Source of the DNA: JANSYA01 sp965243385
Lineage (GTDB): Bacteria; Spirochaetota; Leptospiria; Leptospirales; Leptonemataceae
Assembly (NCBI GenBank): GCA_965243385.1
Contig: CBDEUV010000001.1
Span: 124,001 to 188,000, forward strand
Reading direction: 5' to 3'
DNA: 64,000 nucleotides
Shown: piece after piece, positions 60,798-64,000 of the stretch
Layout of the letters: the number at the start of each line of letters is the position of its first letter
Numbering within the stretch: position 1 is the stretch's first letter
Program-made: the position numbers and the translations under genes
The notes under the pieces: model-generated
The model's input: only the letters and a program-made list of their open reading frames with translations
Database searches by the model: none
What the model was told of the DNA's origin: nothing

Positions 60798-61514
60798 TCA
60801 GCGGCCTTCGTCCGAAGCCGCCGCAAGTTTCGCGCGAATCGAGTCTTCCCAGGGACTTCCAGGCCACTCGCGCAATAGAAACTCCAACGCCAGTCGTTCG
60901 CCGGTTTCAGTTTTTTCGCCGGTCACTTCCGTTTTCGCCGGATAGGTCGAAGCCCGGCCGGCGAAATGCAATACGATTCGGTAGTCGCCCATATAGTGGA
61001 CCCCGCCGACGTGGGCATCCGTCGTTGCGGCCTGTGCGACTTCGTCCTTCCAGGGCACCGATACTCCCAACTCGAATTTCGGCGAGAGGAAATCAAAGGG
61101 CGACTCCCTGTGCAGCGAGATGCCGGTCCGGTCCTTGAGCATAACCTGAGCGGTCGTGGGCCCGTTTGGATCGTATTTGACCAGGCGAAAGTACCCGCTC
61201 GAAACAGTGTAGGTTCCGGCCGGAACATCGGCGAAGACATAGTACATCGATTTCCGATGGCTCTGCGGGATCGGCTCATTTTGATCGAAGGGCGAAGAAA
61301 CGATATTTAGAAATTCGAAAGCCGGCCGCTTTCTGATGTACTCGATTTTCTTACGCAATTCGATCTGAGCTTTTACGATCAGCAGCGAACTGTTCTCGGA
61401 TTTACGATCCAGGCCTTTGCACGCCGGAAGGGCCAGGGCCAGAGACAGCGCAAAGCACAGGGTCGCGCCGCGACTTCGCAGGCCGGATGTCATTGTAGAG
61501 TTATGCAAATTCAT
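60798..61514 (-). CDS. LDR-type lipoprotein, member 3
   Basis: A 238-aa lipoprotein (lipobox LALALPAC) followed by KGLDRKSENSSLLIVKAQ, the family pattern. It keeps YVFADVPAGTYTVSSG and YMGDYRIVLHFAGR but has an insert in the first half, making it the most diverged of the three. ATG 61514 is used; the frame open to 61742 runs into the upstream gene. It lies 49 bases downstream of member 2 and is probably cotranscribed. Confidence 0.82.
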   Translation of the reverse strand: MNLHNSTMTSGLRSRGATLCFALSLALALPACKGLDRKSENSSLLIVKAQIELRKKIEYIRKRPAFEFLNIVSSPFDQNEPIPQSHRKSMYYVFADVPAGTYTVSSGYFRLVKYDPNGPTTAQVMLKDRTGISLHRESPFDFLSPKFELGVSVPWKDEVAQAATTDAHVGGVHYMGDYRIVLHFAGRASTYPAKTEVTGEKTETGERLALEFLLREWPGSPWEDSIRAKLAAASDEGR

Positions 61515-61563
61515 ATCGATTTTCAACTTCCATGATTGGCGCAGACGCAGAGCGCCCGGGCCG

Positions 61564-62163
61564 CTAATACGATTCCGCCATTTGCAGACGAACCTGCCGC
61601 GGCCATTCCCCGTCCCAGTGCTCGAGAATTTCGCGCAGCACGCGTTCCTCATCGGCGGCGTCGCGCGTCCCCTGCACCGCCGAAACATTGCGACTGCGCA
61701 CCTGAATTGTATAGGAGCCCATATAACCGGCCACTCCCGCAAGCGCTTCGGTCACGCTCAGCTCCGCCGACGCATCGCGCCAGACGACAATGGTCGAGTT
61801 CAAAGCGCGCATCCGTCCGAATTCGTCCGGCACGTACGGCCCCGAATCCGGAATCACCATCTCGAACAGCCGGTAACGGCCAGGCGCAATATTCGAAAAC
61901 AAAAAGAGATTCCCTGTCGAATGGGTCGCGGCGATCGGCCGCGATTGTCCCGCGGGAACGCGCATGATATACAATTCGCCCTCCGGCACGCCCGATCGAT
62001 CGAACGACGAAAACACCGAAGAGCTTACCGGCAGATCGCCGACAAAGCTCAACTCCACCACAAGCATCGCGCTTTCGGGATGCGTACGATCCAAACTCCG
62101 ACAGGAGCCGGAACACAGCCAGGCGATCACCAACGCGCCCGACAGCGCTATTCTCCGGAGCAT
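61564..62163 (-). CDS. LDR-type lipoprotein, member 2
   Basis: A 199-aa lipoprotein with Cys in LCSGSC followed by RSLDRTHPESAMLVVEL. Like member 1 it has LFSNIAPGRYRLFEMV, YMGSYTIQVRSR and a C-terminal HWDGEWPRQVRL. ATG 62163 gives a normal signal peptide; the frame open to 62268 is rejected. Together with member 3 it forms a two-gene operon. Confidence 0.82.
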   Translation of the reverse strand: MLRRIALSGALVIAWLCSGSCRSLDRTHPESAMLVVELSFVGDLPVSSSVFSSFDRSGVPEGELYIMRVPAGQSRPIAATHSTGNLFLFSNIAPGRYRLFEMVIPDSGPYVPDEFGRMRALNSTIVVWRDASAELSVTEALAGVAGYMGSYTIQVRSRNVSAVQGTRDAADEERVLREILEHWDGEWPRQVRLQMAESY

Positions 62164-62307
62164 ACTCTGACCGAACGGCCTTTCAAAATTCGCACAAGCC
62201 TTTTTCGAATTCCATAAATGAACATTATGAATATTCAGCACGCAATGCGTAACCCGCCTGCAGATCAAAACACTTGACCCAGGCCGCGCGGCGGGCGGTA
62301 ATTTCGC

Positions 62308-63129
62308 GTGCGCTCATCGATAACATGCGCCGCATTGCTCGGCGCGCTCAGCTTATTCACCGCCGGCGCTTGCGCGAGTCGGTGGCCGTGCGATTCCTGT
62401 GGTCCGATTGATGGGCTAATGTATCGCGCGGGATTCTTAAACGAAGCGAACGCCAGGCTGCAGGAATCGCGCCGGAATTCCAGTCTCGGAATCACCAGAG
62501 TTTTCGAAGGCGAAATTAAAGACGGCTGGCCCGCGGGAGCCGGGACGCTCAGTTTCGAAAACGGTTTTCGCGCGGGCGGCACCTGGAGCGGATACAGCCT
62601 GACAGACGGGCCCGGCTGGGTCGAGTTTCCAAACGGCGAACGCTTCGAATCGTCGTGGCGCAGCGAAAGCGATCGGGTCTGGCACAAACGTGCGGGGGCC
62701 GCCAGCATCTGCATTCAGAACGACTGCCGCAACGGACCCGGCGTCGAACTCGATCAGAACTTCGAATCCTTTTACGTAGGCGAATTTCGCGACGGCCGCT
62801 TCTCCGGACGCGGCGCACTCTTCTGGAAATACCGGCTGCTACCCGCCACGGCGGATACCGCGGAACCGGTCGCGGTCAGCGAACCCGATTTTTATATCTA
62901 TGCGGGGGATTTTCTGGGCGGAGAGCTGAGCTCGGGGACTTTATTCTGCCTGCGCCATCTGCGATTTTGCCGCTATCTGGTGTCGGTTCATCAGCGGCGC
63001 CGAAAACCCGGCGCCAGACTCCGGGCGGAGTGGGTGAACAACTACGGCTTCTTTAAGGATCGCACGCGTCCCCTGCTGCCCGAATTCCAGGAAGCAGCCC
63101 GATACCTGAGCGCCGCAGGCGCGAATTAG
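62308..63129 (+). CDS. MORN-repeat-like lipoprotein
   Basis: A 273-aa lipoprotein (lipobox LFTAGAC) with MORN-like strands (FEGEIKDGWPAGAGTLSFEN; WSGYSLTDGPGWVEFPNGER; YVGEFRDGRFSGRGALFW), a beta-repeat often used for membrane or protein contact, and cysteine pairs near WPCDSC and CIQNDC. The start seems to be GTG 62308. Its last codons and stop lie in a 17-base direct repeat. Confidence 0.8.
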   Translation: MRSSITCAALLGALSLFTAGACASRWPCDSCGPIDGLMYRAGFLNEANARLQESRRNSSLGITRVFEGEIKDGWPAGAGTLSFENGFRAGGTWSGYSLTDGPGWVEFPNGERFESSWRSESDRVWHKRAGAASICIQNDCRNGPGVELDQNFESFYVGEFRDGRFSGRGALFWKYRLLPATADTAEPVAVSEPDFYIYAGDFLGGELSSGTLFCLRHLRFCRYLVSVHQRRRKPGARLRAEWVNNYGFFKDRTRPLLPEFQEAARYLSAAGAN

Positions 63130-63150
63130 GTAGGCCGCAGGCGCGAATTA
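63112..63150. repeat. 17-base direct repeat over the MORN gene stop
   Basis: GCCGCAGGCGCGAATTA occurs at 63112-63128 and again at 63134-63150, a 22-base period. The first copy holds the stop codon of the MORN-like gene. Confidence 0.7.
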
Positions 63151-63154
63151 AGTC

Positions 63155-63226
63155 GCGGAGCGACATCCGGGTCGCGCGCGCTGCACATCCTGTGCAGAGC
63201 GCTGCGACGGCTCGCACATCGTGTGC
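63155..63226. terminator. cluster of hairpins between convergent genes
   Basis: Three short perfect dyads follow one another: GTCGC/GCGAC near 63153, CTGCACA/TGTGCAG (63181-63197) and GCACA/TGTGC (63214-63226), each with a 3-base loop. They lie between convergent genes and could act as a bidirectional stop or REP-like element. No T-run is present. Confidence 0.45.
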
Positions 63227-63342
63227 TCGCGGACCGGGTATTGCTGCGTTCTCCTTAGTATCGAAGTTCACGGCCAGGTTGCTATGAAATCCGCGCTCGC
63301 CTGGCCCATCGCGACAGTTTACGATACCCGGGTCGCTCGCGC

Positions 63343-63858
63343 TCACCAGCCGGCGGTGCCGGCTTCGCCTTTAAATGGGCCCACGATATCCTTCGTAACC
63401 CAGCCGCCGTAAAAGCCGCCTTTTTGAGCCTGCACCTCTTCGCCGTCGACCAGACAGCGATCCATGAGATGCGCGTAAAAACACAGATAGTCTTTAATGG
63501 GAACGAACGCGGCCGAGGGATTCGCATAGGTCCACACCGACCGGGCCGCGACCTCAGACCCGTCCGCACTCTGCAAATCGAAATAGGCGGCGGCGCCTTT
63601 CCACTCGCAAAATGAAGAGCCCTGCACCGACTTCAGCCGCTCCATTCGAACGTCGGCACGCGGGAGATAATAGGTCGGCGGGTGACTCGTTTCGAGCACG
63701 CGATAGCCCCGATTCGTATCGGCGATCTGTTCGCCCGCAAAATAGACCTGCAGCCGCCTGGCGGTCGCTTCCAGTCGCGGTGGACGCGGATAGTCCCATA
63801 CAGACTCCTGGCCTGGACCGGGCTCGATTCTTTTTCGGGAGGGGCTATTCTGAAACAT
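63343..63858 (-). CDS. DUF427 protein
   Basis: A 171-aa protein of the DUF427 family, with ESVWDYPRPPRLE, RVLETSHPPTYYLPRADV, SSFCEWKGAAAYFD, and YGGWVTKDIVGPFKGE, all typical. The family has a small beta fold and no established activity. Complete and of normal length. It stands alone at the end of the window. Confidence 0.92.
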   Translation of the reverse strand: MFQNSPSRKRIEPGPGQESVWDYPRPPRLEATARRLQVYFAGEQIADTNRGYRVLETSHPPTYYLPRADVRMERLKSVQGSSFCEWKGAAAYFDLQSADGSEVAARSVWTYANPSAAFVPIKDYLCFYAHLMDRCLVDGEEVQAQKGGFYGGWVTKDIVGPFKGEAGTAGW

Positions 63859-64000
63859 ATAACTTCAGAATAGCCGGGCGCGGGGCCGGCGGCAAGCTCA
63901 CCGCATGAAACGGAAGCTGCGACAATCAGACGAATCGAGACAATGTCGAGATGAAGCGAAATAAATTATCCGCTGCGATTCTAAACAAACATTCCGGCGG

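Noticed and set aside
63905..64000. Possible start of a plus-strand gene at ATG 63951
   Set aside because: Only 16 codons lie in the window, the ribosome site is poor, and the product shows nothing recognisable.

Overview
The window looks like chromosomal DNA of a flagellated, lipoprotein-rich Gram-negative bacterium, most likely a leptospiral-type spirochaete. This is inferred from many short-lipobox lipoproteins, a FliG/FliM-type protein, a Cys-rich exported protein, a phasin-like helical protein and a DUF1574/SGNH-like exported protein. No rRNA or tRNA gene was seen. Base composition is fairly GC-rich, which produces many long antisense shadow ORFs.

Layout. 1-1000: a ParA-type ATPase flanked on both sides by three copies of one palindrome. 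1164-3701: an unknown protein, a Cys-rich exported protein and the enoyl-ACP reductase FabI. 3706-19954 (minus strand): a tightly packed efflux operon of ten genes. Read 5' to 3' it encodes a TPR lipoprotein, TolC, a membrane fusion protein, two lipoproteins with Ig-like (Big_5-type) repeats, two RND pumps, a membrane-anchored SurA-like protein and two inner-membrane proteins. 20319-23699 (plus): a five-gene run of exported proteins and lipoproteins, one with a SUMF1-like domain and one apparently starting at CTG. 23712-25800 (minus): a FliG-FliM hybrid protein and a lipoprotein with a stripe of histidines. 26117-29763: a seven-repeat propeller lipoprotein, a 60-aa ORF, an adenosine deaminase and an SH3b lipoprotein. 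29814-34090: an insertion-sequence cluster with one integrase-core transposase and two IS481-like elements, one inserted in the other, plus solo ends. 34168-39003: an ECF sigma factor with a small membrane partner, a lipoprotein, a TPR lipoprotein, a STAS protein, a CheY-like protein and an SGNH-like exported protein.

39050-54713 (minus) is the most striking region. A TetR regulator is followed, after an intergenic region carrying three related operator-like repeats, by an almost gap-free operon: FabD, a FabI/FabL-type reductase, FabG, FabZ-type dehydratase, ketoacyl synthase, ACP, PlsC-type acyltransferase, phosphopantetheinyl transferase, a second acyltransferase and a 2112-aa carboxylase. 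The second acyltransferase resembles the starter acyltransferase domain of fungal FAS beta. The carboxylase has the single-chain domain order of eukaryotic acetyl-CoA carboxylase. Together they would supply malonyl units, load and activate the carrier, run all four steps of chain elongation and pass the acyl chain to a glycerolipid. An XRE regulator follows.

54813-63858: small unknown proteins (one of 54 aa), a diguanylate cyclase, an MltF-like lytic transglycosylase, a membrane protein, a phasin-like protein with a clear terminator, a second CheY-like protein, two more members of the lipoprotein family seen at 35326, a MORN-repeat lipoprotein and a DUF427 protein. The last 140 bases hold no supported gene.
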